A stretch of DNA of 34,745 nt, from positions 1-34,745 of the forward strand of contig JABGZQ010000058.1 of the NCBI GenBank assembly GCA_018674655.1, given 5' to 3'. Origin of the DNA: Fidelibacterota bacterium (GTDB lineage Bacteria > Fidelibacterota > Marinisomatia > Marinisomatales > TCS55). Below the pieces are notes generated by a model. The model ran no database searches and was not told the origin of the DNA. It worked only from the letters and a program-made list of their open reading frames with translations. A program made the position numbers and the translations under genes. Below are positions 26,839-34,745 of the stretch, piece after piece (positions within the stretch are counted from its first letter, which is position 1; each line of letters starts with the position of its first letter).

Positions 26839-28547
26839 GCAGTTCAAAATCGATAATGAGTACCCATATTTTTTCAACCGACCATAAAACAATCGGGAAA
26901 CAGTTTCTATTTTTTGGGATCTTTTTTCTCCTTTTTGGCGGCTTTCAAGCGTTGCTTATTCGTTGGCAGTTGGCCTATCCAGAGCAACCGGTTCCATGGT
27001 GGCTATTGGGTTTTTTATTTGACGGAGACGGCGGTATCATTACACCTGATATGTATAATCAGCTATTTACAATGCATGGTACCATTATGATATTCTGGGC
27101 CATTACGCCTTTACTGATTGGTGCATTTGGGAATTTTTTAATTCCTCTCCAAATTGGCGCCAAGGATATGGCTTTCCCGACGTTGAATATGCTTTCATTT
27201 TGGACATTCTTTCTTTCGGGAGTGGTGTTATTGGTTTCATATTTTTTACCGATGGGTGTAGCTTCAGGCGGTTGGACTTCCTATCCACCACTAAGCTTAC
27301 CGGCAGGGGGGATACCTGGTTTGGGTCAGGCTTTCTGGACGTTGTCCATTACAGTCATGGGTGTGGCCACAATGATGGGTGCCATTAATTATGTCATTAC
27401 AATTATCAGGCTCCGAGCACCGGGAATGACCTATTTTCGCATGCCCCTTTCGGTGTGGGGATTGTGGCTTGCGTCTATTTTAAATGTTATTTTTGTCCCA
27501 GTCATTGCTGCTGGATTAATTATGTTATTGATTGACCAATTACTAGGAACTCAATTCTTTTTAGCCGGACGTCTGGCTGCCGGCGGTGGGGGAGATCCTT
27601 TATTGTTTCAACATGTTTTTTGGATTTTTGGTCATCCGGAAGTATACATTCTTATTTTACCCGTATGGGGAATTGTGTCTGAATTACTTTCTGTATTTTC
27701 AAGGAAGCCTGCATTCGGATATAAAGTGACGGCCATTTGTATGAGTACCATTGTGGTACTGAGTTCGCTAGTCTGGGGTCATCATATGTATACGACTGGG
27801 ATGAGCCCATTGTTAGGAAAGACATTTATGTTCCTAACACTTCTTATTAGTATTCCATCGTCTATTTTCTTTTTTAACTGGCTCGCAACACTTTGGCGGG
27901 GATCCCTTCATTTTGACCCTCCCATGTTATACACCATGGCTGTGATTTGGGTGTTTGCAATTGGGGGCCTTACCGGGCTTTATAATGCAACGGTTACTGC
28001 CGATATATATCTTCATGATACTATGTTTGTTGTGGGGCATTTTCATTATACCATGGCTGCATCTGTATTATTTGGTGGATATGCAGCGATAGCATATTGG
28101 TTCCCGAGAATGTTTGGCCGAATGTTAAACCCATTTATAAGTAAGGTTCATTTTTGGGGAACATTCATTACCATAAATCTTGTTTTCTTTAATATGATGG
28201 CTTTGGGATACGCAGGGCATCATCGCAGAATTTACAATCCAAATGAATATGAATTTCTTCAACCCCTCATGGATATGAATATTTTCATAACAATCATGGC
28301 CTTATTGTTAGGCGCTTTCCAGATTCTATATTTATATAATTTTGTCCAATCCCTATTCAAGGGTAAAGTAGCCGAAACCAATCCTTGGAAAGCCAACACC
28401 TTAGAATGGTCTATGGACTATCCCATTCCCCATGGGAATTTCGAAACAATTCCTCAGGTCGTTAATGGCCCGAATGAATATAGTCATCCAAATGTAAAAG
28501 ATGCAGATTGGGTATGCCAAACTGTTAAAATCGAAGGTGAATCATGA
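26835..28547 (+). CDS. coxA: Cytochrome c oxidase subunit I (A1-type)
   Basis: A 570-residue catalytic haem-copper oxygen reductase subunit, about twelve helices. The start is ATG 26835 (MSSSKSI), with GGAAGG upstream and ATGA overlap with coxB. An in-frame start at 26808 would lie within coxB and is unlikely. Haem a ligand region TMHGTIMIFW, Cu_B/Tyr crosslink motif GHPEVYIL (with the Glu typical of A1 enzymes), WGHHMYTTGM and GHFHYTMA for the haem a3 site are all intact. The D-pathway Asp is visible in IGAKDMAFP. This points to a proton-pumping, low-affinity A-type oxidase. It overlaps the first subunit III by 4 bases. Confidence 0.96.
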   Translation: MSSSKSIMSTHIFSTDHKTIGKQFLFFGIFFLLFGGFQALLIRWQLAYPEQPVPWWLLGFLFDGDGGIITPDMYNQLFTMHGTIMIFWAITPLLIGAFGNFLIPLQIGAKDMAFPTLNMLSFWTFFLSGVVLLVSYFLPMGVASGGWTSYPPLSLPAGGIPGLGQAFWTLSITVMGVATMMGAINYVITIIRLRAPGMTYFRMPLSVWGLWLASILNVIFVPVIAAGLIMLLIDQLLGTQFFLAGRLAAGGGGDPLLFQHVFWIFGHPEVYILILPVWGIVSELLSVFSRKPAFGYKVTAICMSTIVVLSSLVWGHHMYTTGMSPLLGKTFMFLTLLISIPSSIFFFNWLATLWRGSLHFDPPMLYTMAVIWVFAIGGLTGLYNATVTADIYLHDTMFVVGHFHYTMAASVLFGGYAAIAYWFPRMFGRMLNPFISKVHFWGTFITINLVFFNMMALGYAGHHRRIYNPNEYEFLQPLMDMNIFITIMALLLGAFQILYLYNFVQSLFKGKVAETNPWKANTLEWSMDYPIPHGNFETIPQVVNGPNEYSHPNVKDADWVCQTVKIEGES

Positions 28548-29128
28548 GTCCGCAAGTACAGTCACCAGATTTGCTTCAAATAGAGTGTGATTATGAAACA
28601 TCTAAAATGGGAGCATTGGTTACTTTTGGTGGGATTATTATGCTATTTATTACTTTTCTTGCCACATTTTCTTCTATGGTGGCAAAGGAATTAGCATATA
28701 TCACATTAAACGAAACGCCGATAATTATTGGTGGGATATCCTCTATAATCTTGATCATTAGTAGTGTAATGTTTCATTTATCATACCGCCAGTGGAAAAT
28801 GAATAGTCAGACGAGAATATCTATATACCTGATGGCTTCGGTCGGTTTGGGTATTGTATTCTTACTCGGACAAATAAACCTTTGGCAGATGTTAGTGGCA
28901 GAAGGATTAACAAGTCGCGGGAATGTTTTGGCGGGTATGGTTTATTTAATTGGGAGTGTCCATGCTGTGCATTTAATAGTTGGATTGACCGTTTTAGGCT
29001 GGCTCATTTATCAACTTAAAATGCCGCGAAAAATCAAACTCGTTCGTTATCAATTGATCGGTTGGTTCTGGCATTTTCTCACTGTGCTTTGGTGTATTAT
29101 TTTCTCATTTTTTCTCATCGTTTTATGA
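28544..29128 (+). CDS. Cytochrome c oxidase subunit III-like protein, first copy
   Basis: A 194-residue protein with five predicted helices, of the subunit III superfamily, distant from the second copy. Markers are the GNVLAGMVYLIGSVHAVHLIVG segment and the terminal GWFWHFLTVLWCIIF phrase. It overlaps coxA by four bases (ATGA). Two subunit III-type genes in a row are common in ACIII-linked oxidase clusters. The role is to stabilise the oxidase and its proton uptake. The divergent sequence makes catalytic residues hard to compare. Confidence 0.85.
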   Translation: MSPQVQSPDLLQIECDYETSKMGALVTFGGIIMLFITFLATFSSMVAKELAYITLNETPIIIGGISSIILIISSVMFHLSYRQWKMNSQTRISIYLMASVGLGIVFLLGQINLWQMLVAEGLTSRGNVLAGMVYLIGSVHAVHLIVGLTVLGWLIYQLKMPRKIKLVRYQLIGWFWHFLTVLWCIIFSFFLIVL

Positions 29129-29138
29129 AAGGTTCTCA

Positions 29139-29771
29139 ATGGATCAAGCAATAACAATGAATAAAACTTCTTTTGGAACGGCCACTACAGGAAAACTTGG
29201 TATGTGGCTATTTATCGTGATGGATGGATTAACTTTTGGTGCCATACTCATTGGGGGACTTGGTTTACGAATAGGCGCTGAATCATGGCCAGCAGCAGGG
29301 TCCGTTTTAAATGTTCCATTGACTGCATTCAATACATTCTTATTGATTTGCAGTAGCTTCACAATGGTAATGGCGTTGAATTCTATTTTGCGGGGAGATC
29401 AAAAGGGATTAGTCAAATATTTGATCCTAACAATTGCCGGCGGCGTTTTGTTCTTGTGTGTGCAAGTCTGGGAATATTCTCACTTTATTATTGGGAGTGA
29501 ACATTTAGAATCGATTTTAAAAGGCGCGGGATTCACTGGCAGTCAATTTTTACCCACGACAGGTATTTATGGATCTACATTTTATGCAACGACGATGTTT
29601 CATGGTCTCCATGTGTTATCCGGTGTGATTTATCTTTCCATTATTTTATCCATGGCTTTTAAGGAAAAGTTTGGACCAGATAATTATGACCGAGTGGAAA
29701 TTGCCGGCCTGTTTTGGCATTTTATCGATCTCGTATGGATACTTGTGTTTACGGTAATCTATCTAATTTAA
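29139..29771 (+). CDS. coxC: Cytochrome c oxidase subunit III, second copy
   Basis: A 210-residue subunit III with five to six helices. Family phrases: LGMWLFIVMDGLTFGA near the start, FLCVQVWEYSHFI (with the conserved Glu region), FYATTMFHGLHVLSGVIYL, and IAGLFWHFIDLVWILVF at the end. AAAGG precedes the ATG by 8 bases. It follows the divergent copy by 10 bases and precedes the subunit IV gene. Confidence 0.93.
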   Translation: MDQAITMNKTSFGTATTGKLGMWLFIVMDGLTFGAILIGGLGLRIGAESWPAAGSVLNVPLTAFNTFLLICSSFTMVMALNSILRGDQKGLVKYLILTIAGGVLFLCVQVWEYSHFIIGSEHLESILKGAGFTGSQFLPTTGIYGSTFYATTMFHGLHVLSGVIYLSIILSMAFKEKFGPDNYDRVEIAGLFWHFIDLVWILVFTVIYLI

Positions 29772-29781
29772 AGGAGTGATG

Positions 29782-30060
29782 ATGGAAGATCATAAAAAAA
29801 CCTATTTTTGGAATGCAGTATGGTTGGCGATTCTAACCGTTATTGAAGTTTTTGCCATTGACATGGGTTTGCCCAGAACAGGACTGATCGTTTTATTGTT
29901 GTCAATAACGGTCACGAAAATTTTACTCGTTGCCATGGTTTATATGCATCTACGATATGAAACAAAAACTTTACGTCGGCTTATTTTTCTTCCCATTCCA
30001 CTGGCATTATATTTCCTATGGGGTGTAATGTATGATTCGGCATTTGATTGGACTTTATAA
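29782..30060 (+). CDS. Cytochrome c oxidase subunit IV (prokaryotic)
   Basis: A 92-residue membrane protein with three predicted helices and the motif KILLVAMVYMHLRYE, diagnostic of the bacterial subunit IV family (COX4_pro). Start choice: GTG 29776, ATG 29779 and ATG 29782 are adjacent; AAGGAG at 29771-29776 is best spaced (5 bases) for 29782. The gene overlaps the next small gene by 29 bases. Confidence 0.88.
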   Translation: MEDHKKTYFWNAVWLAILTVIEVFAIDMGLPRTGLIVLLLSITVTKILLVAMVYMHLRYETKTLRRLIFLPIPLALYFLWGVMYDSAFDWTL

Positions 30061-30250
30061 TTTGTTAAAAAAAATAGGAATCACTATATTGCTTTTAATG
30101 GGGCCTATCATGGCTTGTCCCTATTGTGCCACATCCGATACAATTGGAGGTGGCCTTTCTGTCTATATTCCGTTGGTTGGGATTATTGTAAGTCCATTTT
30201 TAATGGTATTCGGTGCTATCGTTTATATAAGGAAAAAAGACTTAAATTAA
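30032..30250 (+). CDS. Small two-helix membrane protein with CPYC motif
   Basis: A 72-residue protein with two hydrophobic segments (about 13-28 and 44-65) and a CPYC motif (residues 29-32) just after the first helix, facing the periplasm if the N-terminus is inside. CPYC is the thioredoxin/glutaredoxin-type CxxC and can also bind copper. The family was not recognised. It begins inside subunit IV with no clear ribosome site, but lies in the right place for an oxidase accessory such as a copper handling or assembly factor. A later internal ATG (residue 23 or 27) is a possible alternative start. Confidence 0.65.
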   Translation: MIRHLIGLYNLLKKIGITILLLMGPIMACPYCATSDTIGGGLSVYIPLVGIIVSPFLMVFGAIVYIRKKDLN

Positions 30251-30261
30251 TATTCATTTTG

Positions 30262-30290
30262 TTGAAATTCTGGGATTAAAATTGTAATAT
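30262..30290 (+). promoter_or_regulatory. Candidate promoter of the Rrf2-psr operon
   Basis: TTGAAA (30262-30267), a 17-base spacer and TAATAT (30285-30290). Transcription would start at about 30297, almost at the ATG (30299), so the mRNA would be nearly leaderless. No Shine-Dalgarno sequence precedes this gene, which fits. Confidence 0.3.
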
Positions 30291-30298
30291 CATTAGTT

Positions 30299-30733
30299 AT
30301 GTTATACTCCAAATCAGCTGAGTACGCCATTCAGGCCATGATATATCTATCAGAAAATAAATCTGAAAAACCAATCATGATCAGTAAAATTGCTGCATCC
30401 TATGATATCCCCTATCAATTTTTAGCAAAAATTGTACAAACCTTGGTTAAGCAAAGATTGGTGAAGGCTACACGCGGAAGAAATGGGGGCATCAACCTTG
30501 GCCGCCCTTCCCATGAAATTTATGTAAATGAGATTGTTCATGCAATTGATGGCCCGCCGCCTGAAAGAGAGCAATGTGTAATTGGGTTAGATTTGTGTTC
30601 AGATGAAACCCCATGCCCACTTCATGACAAATGGAAACCAATTCGATATAAAATTGCTGAAATGCTCGCAGGAGAGCACCTAGATGATTTGGCAGAACGA
30701 GTGACTGCAAAAAGGGAAAAAATGAAAAAATAA
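30299..30733 (+). CDS. Rrf2-family Fe-S transcriptional regulator (psr side)
   Basis: A 144-residue paralogue of the regulator at 7815. It shares the start YSKSAEYAIQAMIYL, the wing ATRGRNGGINLG and the cluster-loop cysteines at exactly the same positions, Cys93, Cys100 and Cys106 (C-x6-C-x5-C). The recognition helix differs (SYDIPYQFLAKIVQTLVK against AYHISQSFLSKITRTLRK), so the DNA target probably differs as well. It lies 87 bases upstream of psrA on the same strand and likely controls the psr module. No terminator separates them. Confidence 0.9.
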   Translation: MLYSKSAEYAIQAMIYLSENKSEKPIMISKIAASYDIPYQFLAKIVQTLVKQRLVKATRGRNGGINLGRPSHEIYVNEIVHAIDGPPPEREQCVIGLDLCSDETPCPLHDKWKPIRYKIAEMLAGEHLDDLAERVTAKREKMKK

Positions 30734-30820
30734 ATTTTTTATTATTATATAGGATTATAAGGTCTTGTAATATATATATAATTTATATTAATTTTCCGAC
30801 AGGTAACCAAAGAATAATCA

Positions 30821-33061
30821 ATGAAAAAGATAATGAATAGACGAGATTTCATAAAAATTGGTGGCCTCGGTCTGGGTGGCCTTGCAATGGCAAACCCTAT
30901 TTTTGATTGGGCAACGGGTGCGGTACTAACCGAAGCCGACCTTCAACAAACCTTTAATAAAATCCCCACCTATTGCGAGGTATGTTTTTGGAAATGTGCC
31001 GGTTGGGCCCATTTAAATGAAAAGGGGGATATCTGGAAATTAACCGGGAATGATAATGACCCCCATTGTAATGGGCGGTTATGTCCACGGGGTACCGGTG
31101 GTGTTGGGATGTATTATGATGATGATAGATTAAAGACACCGTTAATTCGCACAGGAGAAAGAGGCAGCCAATCTTTTCGTGAAGCCACATGGGATGAGGC
31201 CTTTGATTATATTGCGGAAAAAATGCAGAAAATTGCAGAAGAATATGGTCCGGAATGTATGGCTCTTTTTTCTCACGGATCGGGGGGTAAACATTTTGGT
31301 CGAATGCTAAAAGCATTTGGCTCTCCCAATATAACGGCCCCATCTTATGCCCAGTGTCGTGGCCCCAGAGAAGTTGCATTTTTTGCAACCTATGGCGAGG
31401 GCATTGGATCACCAGAACGTGTAGATATACGTGATACGGATTGCTTGGTATTGATTGGATCTCATATTGGTGAAAATATGCATAACGGGCAAGTCCAAGA
31501 AATGTCTGATGCCATAGATAAAGGTGCAACCATTATTACTGTGGATCCTCGTTTTTCCACCGCCGCCAGTAAATCCAAGTATTGGCTTCCCATTAAACCA
31601 TCAACGGATATGGCATTATTATTATCCTGGATTCATGTCATTATTAAAGAAGAATGGTACGATAAAAAATATGTAGATAAATATGCATTTGGATTTGAAG
31701 AACTAAAAACGCATGTAAAAGATTTTACACCGGAGTGGGCCTATGGCATTACCACAATTAAACCCAATGTCATTCGTAAAACAGCCAAAGAAATGGCCAA
31801 TGCCTCCCCATCTGTAATTGTTCATCCGGGAAGGCATGTCACTTGGTATGGTGACGATACTCAGCGATTACGTGCCGTATCAATTTTAAATGCATTGTTG
31901 GGTAGTTGGGGGCGTCGTGGTGGTTTTTACAACCCAGAAAAATACAAAGTTGCCAAACTGAAACTGCCAAAATATCCCAAACCAAATAAGTCTTGGAGAG
32001 ATGCGTTTCCCGACCAGTATAAGTTAGCCGGACTTGCATTGGCATCAGGAATTTGTGACGCAACCATTCCAACTGATGAGAGAGATTGTTCGTTTAAAGG
32101 ATGGATTGTTAACGGAACCAACCTGATTTCCACATTACCAAATCCTAAAAATACCTTAGAAGCAATTCAAAATTTAGATCTCATGGTTGTTATAGATACG
32201 ATGCCCATGGAAATAACGGGTTGGGCAGATGTGGTTTTACCTGAATGTACCTATTTGGAACGATATGATAATTTAAGAGTGAGTGCACACAGGGAGCCCA
32301 CCATAGCTCTTCGAGCCCCGGCGATCGAACAAAAATATAATACAAAGTCAGCCTGGTGGATGGCAAAAGAATTATCAAATAAACTGAACTTAAAAGATTA
32401 TTTTCCTTTCGAAACTGAGGAGGAAGAACTGGATTGGCAGTTAAAACAAATTGGATCTTCGTTAAAAGAAATGAATAAGATTGGTGTAAAGAAATTCGAT
32501 CGAAAATTTGATGATTTATATCCTTTGGAAAACCTCGAAGAATACGAATTCAATACCAATACGGGAAAAATTGAATTGTACTCTACCGCTATGGAAGATG
32601 AGGGTTATGATCCTTTACCAAAATATACGGCTCACGATGAACCGCCAGATGGTTTTTATCGATTGATTTACGGTCGGGCGCCCATGCACACTTTTAGCCG
32701 TACTGCAAATAATCCAAACTTAACGGACCTTATGGATGAAAATGATGTTTGGATCAATCCAAAAGTAGCCAAAGAGTGGGGATTAAAAAACAATCAAGAG
32801 ATATGGTTAGAAAATCAAGATGGTGTTATTTCTTCATTTCCGATCAAAGTTCGAGTGACAGAGCGAATTCGATGGGATTCAGTTTATATGGTTCATGGGT
32901 TTGGCCATACGAATAAAAATCTTTCCCGTGCCCATGGTAAAGGTGCCAGTGATGCAGAATTAATTACAAAAACCAAAATTGACCCTATTATGGGCGGTAC
33001 AGGAATGCGTGTAAATTTTGTTACATTTCATACTGAGTTGCCAACTCAAGGCGGTGCCTAA
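30821..33061 (+). CDS. psrA: Periplasmic molybdopterin oxidoreductase, PsrA/PhsA-like
   Basis: A 746-residue catalytic subunit of the DMSO-reductase superfamily, of the length usual for PsrA/PhsA. The Tat signal MNRRDFIKIGG (about 5-15) shows export. The FS0 [4Fe-4S] ligands are Cys52, Cys55, Cys59 and Cys88. The Mo ligand is probably Cys179 (SYAQCRGPRE), placing it with polysulfide/thiosulfate reductases rather than NarG. The C-terminal pterin region RAPMHTFSRTANNPNL is present. The start is ATG 30821, or ATG 30833 just before the NRRDF. The physiological direction (polysulfide or thiosulfate reduction, or sulfide-type oxidation) cannot be decided from sequence. Confidence 0.9.
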   Translation: MKKIMNRRDFIKIGGLGLGGLAMANPIFDWATGAVLTEADLQQTFNKIPTYCEVCFWKCAGWAHLNEKGDIWKLTGNDNDPHCNGRLCPRGTGGVGMYYDDDRLKTPLIRTGERGSQSFREATWDEAFDYIAEKMQKIAEEYGPECMALFSHGSGGKHFGRMLKAFGSPNITAPSYAQCRGPREVAFFATYGEGIGSPERVDIRDTDCLVLIGSHIGENMHNGQVQEMSDAIDKGATIITVDPRFSTAASKSKYWLPIKPSTDMALLLSWIHVIIKEEWYDKKYVDKYAFGFEELKTHVKDFTPEWAYGITTIKPNVIRKTAKEMANASPSVIVHPGRHVTWYGDDTQRLRAVSILNALLGSWGRRGGFYNPEKYKVAKLKLPKYPKPNKSWRDAFPDQYKLAGLALASGICDATIPTDERDCSFKGWIVNGTNLISTLPNPKNTLEAIQNLDLMVVIDTMPMEITGWADVVLPECTYLERYDNLRVSAHREPTIALRAPAIEQKYNTKSAWWMAKELSNKLNLKDYFPFETEEEELDWQLKQIGSSLKEMNKIGVKKFDRKFDDLYPLENLEEYEFNTNTGKIELYSTAMEDEGYDPLPKYTAHDEPPDGFYRLIYGRAPMHTFSRTANNPNLTDLMDENDVWINPKVAKEWGLKNNQEIWLENQDGVISSFPIKVRVTERIRWDSVYMVHGFGHTNKNLSRAHGKGASDAELITKTKIDPIMGGTGMRVNFVTFHTELPTQGGA

Positions 33062-33594
33062 TGCGTTATGCCATGGCCATCGATACAAAAAAATGTGTGG
33101 GTTGCAGTGACTGTGTCGTTGCGTGCCAGACAGAAAATAATGTACCTATTGGATATTGCCGTGATTGGGTTGTTGAAGCGACTTCGGGTACATATCCCGA
33201 TTTATCAATGGAATTGCGGAGCGAACGATGTAACCATTGTACCAATGCACCTTGTGTACGTTGCTGCCCAACCGAAGCCAGTCATATTGTGGAAGGTGGA
33301 ATAGTACTGGTTGATCCTGACCAGTGTATTGGATGTAAGGCTTGCATTGCCTCTTGTCCATACGATGCAAGATTTGTACATCCGGAAGGGTATGTTGATA
33401 AATGCACCTTTTGTATTCATAAAGTTGAAAAAGGAGAAGACCCTGCTTGTGTAGAAGTTTGCCCCACCAAATGTATGTATTTTGGAGACACAGATGATCC
33501 CAACAGTGATATTTCCAAATTATTGAAAAAACGTAAGTGGAAAACACTTATTCCGGAAGCTGGGACGGAACCCAATATTTATTATTTGATTTGA
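33061..33594 (+). CDS. psrB: Four-cluster ferredoxin-like electron transfer subunit
   Basis: A 177-residue subunit with four [4Fe-4S] groups: CVGCSDCVVAC, CNHCTNAPCVRCCP, CIGCKACIASCP and CTFCIHKVEKGEDPACVEVCP. It has no signal peptide, as expected for co-export with PsrA. It overlaps psrA by one base and is followed by psrC after 8 bases. It carries electrons between the quinone-reactive PsrC and the molybdenum subunit. Confidence 0.94.
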   Translation: MRYAMAIDTKKCVGCSDCVVACQTENNVPIGYCRDWVVEATSGTYPDLSMELRSERCNHCTNAPCVRCCPTEASHIVEGGIVLVDPDQCIGCKACIASCPYDARFVHPEGYVDKCTFCIHKVEKGEDPACVEVCPTKCMYFGDTDDPNSDISKLLKKRKWKTLIPEAGTEPNIYYLI

Positions 33595-33602
33595 GGTCAA
33601 TT

Positions 33603-34541
33603 ATGATTGAAGAATTAATTATCAGTGGAAGAATGAACCCGGAGATCGATCCTCATCTTCATGCCTGGCCTTGGTATGTCCCAACGGATTTGTTTCTTGC
33701 AGCATTGGTGGCAGGTATTTTGATCTTTTCTGCATTTTTAACATTGCATGGCCGGGAGAATGAATTTCCTGCAGCAGTAAAACGAGCACCGATTTTAGCA
33801 CCTTTTTTACTTGGGATTGCACTACTACTCCTGTTCTTAGATCTCTCACACAAATTGTACTTTTGGCAGTTATACACGAATATTCGATGGACATCACCCC
33901 TGAGTTGGGGAGCATGGACATACTTGTTTTTAACACCATTAGCTTTTATTTGGGCAGCAATTCATATAAAAACTGCTTTCCCTAATTGGACTTGGCCTTA
34001 TAAATGGATAGATACTTTCATAGAATCCTTAAAAGGCTATCGAATTTGGTTTGCATGGGCAATTTTGGGCTTGTCACTCACTTTAGGCATGTATACAGGT
34101 ATATTATTGTCCGCATTTAATGCTCGACCAATTTGGAATTCTGCCATAATAGGACCACTATTTTTAACATCAGGATTAACGAGTGCAACCGCGTTTATAT
34201 TGCTTAATTGCCCAAAAGGTTCAAATGAAAAGAAATTATTCTGCACAGTTTCATTAATTTCACTAGGCGTACAAACCTTTTTAATGATTCATTTAGTCAT
34301 GGGATACTTATCAAGCGATTTAGCTCAAGTAAAAGCGGCTGATTTATTTTTGGGCGGCGAATTCACTACATTATTCTGGATATTGATTGTTGCTCTAGGA
34401 ACATTAATTCCTGCCTATTTACACATACTATATCTTAAAAATATTAAAATACCGGTCATTGTGCCATCTATTCTAATTATTTTGGGTGGTTTCTTCTTGA
34501 GATATATTCTCGTTGAAGCAGGTCAAATAAGTCATTGGTAA
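33603..34541 (+). CDS. psrC: NrfD/PsrC-type quinone-interacting membrane subunit, first copy
   Basis: A 312-residue protein with about eight helices of the NrfD/PsrC family. The ATG at 33603 (MIEELIISGR) follows a GAGG 6 bases upstream; an in-frame start at 33537 would lie inside psrB and is rejected. The segment before the first helix, MNPEIDPHLHAWPWYVP, is shared with the following gene. The protein should anchor PsrAB and exchange electrons with menaquinol. Confidence 0.93.
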   Translation: MIEELIISGRMNPEIDPHLHAWPWYVPTDLFLAALVAGILIFSAFLTLHGRENEFPAAVKRAPILAPFLLGIALLLLFLDLSHKLYFWQLYTNIRWTSPLSWGAWTYLFLTPLAFIWAAIHIKTAFPNWTWPYKWIDTFIESLKGYRIWFAWAILGLSLTLGMYTGILLSAFNARPIWNSAIIGPLFLTSGLTSATAFILLNCPKGSNEKKLFCTVSLISLGVQTFLMIHLVMGYLSSDLAQVKAADLFLGGEFTTLFWILIVALGTLIPAYLHILYLKNIKIPVIVPSILIILGGFFLRYILVEAGQISHW

Positions 34542-34562
34542 ACCATAATTGGAGATTCATTC

Positions 34563-34745
34563 ATGATTGAAGAAGTCATAGTAAGCGGTCGTTCTAATCC
34601 AGAAATTGATCCATTTTTACACGTTTGGGGTTGGGAGATTCCTTTTTACTTATTCATCGGTGGCCTAGTAGCTGGCATCTTATTCTTTTCAGCACTATTT
34701 ACTATTCGTGGAAAAGAAGAAGAATTTCCTACTGCGGTAAAACTA
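34563..34745 (+). CDS. Second PsrC-like subunit, 5' part only
   Basis: An ATG at 34563 with GGAG 8 bases upstream opens 61 codons to the window edge. The translation begins MIEEVIVSGRSNPEIDPFLH and matches the start of psrC at 39 of 61 positions. The first membrane helix is present (LFIGGLVAGILFFSALFTI). It is a tandem paralogue rather than a fragment of the first copy, because psrC ends with its own stop at 34541 and this gene has its own ribosome site. Confidence 0.88.
   Translation, partial: MIEEVIVSGRSNPEIDPFLHVWGWEIPFYLFIGGLVAGILFFSALFTIRGKEEEFPTAVKL

Noticed and set aside
30954-31529. 191-residue minus-strand ORF
   Set aside because: It is the shadow of psrA, with no recognisable protein features and no ribosome site.

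Overview
The window is a dense, almost entirely respiratory gene cluster from an AT-rich Gram-negative bacterium. An outer-membrane barrel, Tat signals and many periplasmic c-type cytochromes support the Gram-negative call. The combination of alternative complex III, an aa3-type oxidase without a fused cytochrome c domain, NarGHJI and a PsrABC-type molybdoenzyme fits the Candidatus Marinimicrobia (SAR406 / Marine Group A) lineage of oxygen-minimum-zone bacteria, and the length is typical of a fosmid insert. There is no rRNA or marker gene here, so this placement is inference at moderate confidence.

Layout, left to right. (1) 1-5986, plus strand: the end of a HEAT-repeat protein, then a Rieske protein, a b6-type cytochrome b, a subunit-IV-like second half and a membrane-anchored octahaem cytochrome c. 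Together they look like a bc-type quinol oxidoreductase. (2) 6074-7139: a small Cys/Lys-rich exported protein and a convergent cupredoxin-like protein, separated by a strong bidirectional terminator. (3) 7140-7814: the only long non-coding stretch. It holds inverted repeats, a possible minus-strand small ORF with a strong Shine-Dalgarno sequence, and candidate promoters. (4) 7815-16231: an Rrf2 regulator, a dihaem membrane cytochrome c, narG-narH-narJ-narI and a RIC-type di-iron repair protein. (5) 16246-23455: complete alternative complex III, actABCDEF. (6) 23516-25950: an outer-membrane porin and two paralogous hemerythrin-like proteins. (7) 26041-30250: cytochrome oxidase subunits II, I, III, III and IV plus a small CPYC membrane protein. 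(8) 30299-34745: a second Rrf2 regulator, psrA-psrB-psrC and the start of a tandem second psrC-like gene that runs off the edge.

Inferred working model: menaquinol is oxidised either by the bc-type complex or by ACIII, passing electrons through periplasmic cytochromes to the oxygen reductase. It can also be oxidised by NarGHI with nitrate, or exchange electrons with a periplasmic sulfur-compound molybdoenzyme (PsrABC-like). Two Rrf2 proteins with identical cluster-cysteine spacing each head one anaerobic module. RIC and the hemerythrins suggest protection or sensing for NO and O2.

The features most worth a second look are an identical DDWGDED acidic tail on the octahaem cytochrome and on oxidase subunit II, a roughly 150-residue coiled-coil stalk in the octahaem cytochrome, the structured 7.5-7.7 kb intergenic region, and the tandem NrfD-type subunits at the right edge.
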